A stretch of DNA of 33,868 nt from CAZOWL01 sp964583605 (GTDB lineage: Bacteria > Pseudomonadota > Gammaproteobacteria > Chromatiales > Chromatiaceae), in contig CAZOWL010000044.1 in assembly GCA_964583605.1 (NCBI GenBank), forward strand, positions 1-33,868, read 5' to 3'. Under the pieces are notes generated by a model that was given only the letters and a program-made list of their open reading frames with translations, searched no databases and was not told the origin of the DNA. Below, piece by piece: positions 32,189 through 33,868 of this stretch. The translations under genes and the position numbers were made by a program. Each line of letters opens with the position of its first letter. The first letter of the stretch is position 1.

Positions 32189-33619
32189 GAGCGGCGGGCC
32201 GATGAAAACGCTTTCGCGCTCCGCCCGGATCGCCTCGCCAGTATCGCGGGTCCCGGACACCTCGAATCGAATCGGTGTCTGCTCGTCTTCGAGCACCTCC
32301 AGCGCCGCCTGGGCGAACAAGGTGATAGGGGTCACGTCGCCATGCTTGGCGATGACCGCTCTGTCCGAGCGGGCCAAACGGACCCCTTCGGGGCCCTCGG
32401 CCGCGATCCCGAGTGTAATGTCCTCATGAGTCTTGTTGAGGACCTTAAGCGTATATTTGTTCTGGATCGACCCGTCGCTGAGACGCACAAACAAGGGCGC
32501 TCGCTCATGCAGGACCTTGAGCTGAATCGCCTCGAGCGATGCGAGACCGTAGAGGATACCCGATGCCGACACCAAAAGGATGGCGGCGTAGACCCAGACG
32601 CGCGGTCTCTGTAGCAGGGGAGTCGTTGGGCGCCCCTCGAGCCCGTCGAGCGAGGCGTAGCGAACGAGGCCTTTCGGTCGACCTATCTTCTCCATGACGG
32701 CGTCACAGGCATCGATGCACAGGCCGCAGGTGATACAACCCTCCTGCTGCCCATCCCGGATGTCGACCCCAGTCGGACAGACGGCGACGCATTGATGGCA
32801 GTCCACGCAGTCCCCGGTCTCGGGGCGCGCGAGAGGCTCGTGTCTTCTCAGTGGACCGCGAGGCTCGCCGCGCCCTGCGTCGTAAGTCGGCACGAGGGTC
32901 GTGCGATCGAGCATGACACCCTGGATCCGGGCATAGGGGCAAAGCCAGAAGCAGGTCTGCTCGCGCAGGAAGCCCGCGAGAACGTAGGTGCCGACGGTGA
33001 ACAGCGCGACCGTCACATAGGCTGGTAACGGGGCCTGCCCGGAGAAGAAGGCCCGCCAAATCGCGCCGGCATCGGTGAACCAAGCGACGAAGCTCAAACC
33101 GGTGACAACGCCGATGGCCAGCCAGAGGCCATGCTTGAGGGTCTTGACGGATAGTTTTCGTACCCCGAGCGGCGCGCGGTCAAGGCGCCGACGCGCCGCC
33201 GGCGGACCCTCCAGTCGTTCCTCAAGCCACGTGAAGACATCGGTCCAGACGGTTTGGAAACAGAAATATCCGCACCAAACCCGACCGGCGAGCGCCGTTG
33301 TCACCGCCAGCAGGATCGCAAAGAACAGCAGCAGCAGCGATAACATCCAGAAATCCTGCGGCAGGACTGTGGCGCCGAAGAGGTGAAACTGCCGGTTGGG
33401 GATGTCGAACAGGATCGCTTGCCGGCCATCCCAGCGCAGATAGGGCCCGAGGAAATAGATCAGCCAGATCGATGCGGCGAGCCACTTGATGCGTCGCCAT
33501 TTACCCGGAAGGCGTTTGGCATGGATGGTCTGCCCGCCGGTGTTGACCCGCCAATGGCCGTTCTCGTCGTAAAGGGACTGCACGGCCGCCTCCAGGCGCC
33601 GTCCCCCGTCGTCATTCAC
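32186..33619 (-). CDS. ccoG: cbb3 oxidase accessory polyferredoxin CcoG
   Basis: A 477-residue CcoG (RdxA/FixG family), a membrane-bound cupric reductase that supplies Cu(I) for cbb3 oxidase assembly. A GTG at 33619 is used because AGGAG (complement of 33627-33631) sits 7 bases upstream and the product then begins MNDDGGRRLEAAVQSLYDEN, as in homologues. It has several TM helices with GYFCFQTVWTD and FWLCPYARIQG. Two 4Fe-4S clusters are in DCVDCHQCVAVCPTGVDIRD and GCITCGLCIDACDAVM. A C-terminal Ig-like FixG domain closes the protein. It opens the ccoG-H-I-S group. The TAA stop is supplied by repeat F. Confidence 0.96.
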   Translation of the reverse strand: MNDDGGRRLEAAVQSLYDENGHWRVNTGGQTIHAKRLPGKWRRIKWLAASIWLIYFLGPYLRWDGRQAILFDIPNRQFHLFGATVLPQDFWMLSLLLLFFAILLAVTTALAGRVWCGYFCFQTVWTDVFTWLEERLEGPPAARRRLDRAPLGVRKLSVKTLKHGLWLAIGVVTGLSFVAWFTDAGAIWRAFFSGQAPLPAYVTVALFTVGTYVLAGFLREQTCFWLCPYARIQGVMLDRTTLVPTYDAGRGEPRGPLRRHEPLARPETGDCVDCHQCVAVCPTGVDIRDGQQEGCITCGLCIDACDAVMEKIGRPKGLVRYASLDGLEGRPTTPLLQRPRVWVYAAILLVSASGILYGLASLEAIQLKVLHERAPLFVRLSDGSIQNKYTLKVLNKTHEDITLGIAAEGPEGVRLARSDRAVIAKHGDVTPITLFAQAALEVLEDEQTPIRFEVSGTRDTGEAIRAERESVFIGPPL

Positions 33620-33774
33620 GATACCGCTCCTGCTCGGGATCGGCCGGTCGAAACCCGGGACAGACGGGACCGGAGGTCGAAGACGTTTCCGGGAAAGAAC
33701 CGACCACAAGAGGAGCAGTATAGGCGAACGGCGCGGATAAAAAGGCCGCTGACGGGCCGGGAAAAGGGCCGAGT

Positions 33775-33868
33775 CTACTCAGCGGTCACCGCGCGGTGAC
33801 CATCGATCGGCACCTGGCGCGTCGTGATCCCGCGCGCGGGGGGCGTGGCATCGGGGTCTTGGGGGGTC
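33775..33868 (-). CDS. C-terminal end of a gene running off the window (possibly cbb3 oxidase subunit)
   Basis: The minus-strand frame entering from the right edge reads about 30 codons (ending ITTRQVPIDGHRAVTAE) to a TAG at 33775-33777, about 155 bases upstream of the ccoG start. In most genomes ccoNOQP precede ccoG, so this may be the tail of ccoP or a linked gene. The residues are too few and too variable to confirm this. It contains a perfect 18-bp palindrome, ggtcaccgcgcggtgacc, at 33784-33801. Confidence 0.35.
   Translation of the reverse strand, partial: TPQDPDATPPARGITTRQVPIDGHRAVTAE

Noticed and set aside
33784..33801. 18-bp perfect palindrome as a possible operator or terminator.
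   Set aside because: It lies inside the last codons of the gene entering from the right edge, has no loop or T-run, and is GC-rich enough to arise by chance; noted only with that gene.

Overview
The window is GC-rich chromosomal DNA from a gammaproteobacterium. The backbone order rpoE-rseA-rseB-rseC-mucD-lepA-lepB-(DUF4845)-rnc-era-recO is a classic gammaproteobacterial synteny block. A cbb3-oxidase assembly set (ccoG-H-I-S), a DsrC-like protein, an Anbu proteasome homologue and many dispersed palindromic repeats make a purple sulfur bacterium or close relative (Chromatiales) the best guess. That taxonomic call is inference; no rRNA gene is present. One run of 100 Ns shows that this is a draft scaffold.

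Layout. 1-1.4 kb is accessory DNA: a hicAB toxin-antitoxin pair bounded by a perfect 16-bp inverted repeat and an attC-like hairpin, then an IS91-type transposase tail. 1.5-3.9 kb holds a chimeric, N-terminally replaced RND efflux pump. 4.0-9.1 kb has a run of intact plus-strand genes: a secreted four-domain META/YbaY/MliC-like protein, an Anbu peptidase, glutaminase and a membrane-anchored alpha/beta hydrolase. 9.2-11.7 kb contains a truncated SatD-like gene, citrate synthase (minus strand) and a frameshifted AsmA-like remnant. 11.8-15.0 kb is a gene graveyard: palindromic repeats, an acetyltransferase, a HigBA toxin-antitoxin remnant with in-frame stops, a heptad-repeat coiled-coil gene containing the N gap, and an Rpn-type nuclease stub. 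15.0-15.9 kb encodes an unusual two-domain protein whose C-terminal half is DsrC/TusE-like but lacks both redox cysteines, followed by a small basic protein. 16.3-17.6 kb is a heme-oxygenase-like protein with an extra C-terminal domain.

17.7-28.1 kb is the envelope-stress and housekeeping block on the minus strand. It contains sigma E, its anti-sigma factor RseA, the regulators RseB and RseC and the periplasmic protease MucD, then LepA, signal peptidase I, RNase III, Era and RecO. A good sigma-E-type promoter lies upstream of rpoE and suggests autoregulation. 28.5-33.6 kb carries ccoG, ccoH, ccoI and ccoS in transcription order, the copper delivery and maturation genes for cbb3 cytochrome oxidase. 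The tail of one more minus-strand gene runs off the right edge.

A roughly 120-bp two-hairpin repeat occurs five times, plus one internally deleted copy, always in the same orientation. Several copies abut or supply the stop codons of minus-strand genes (lepA, ccoI, ccoG). The N gap is flanked by two identical 55-nt sequences, so the gap is probably an unjoined contig overlap rather than missing sequence.
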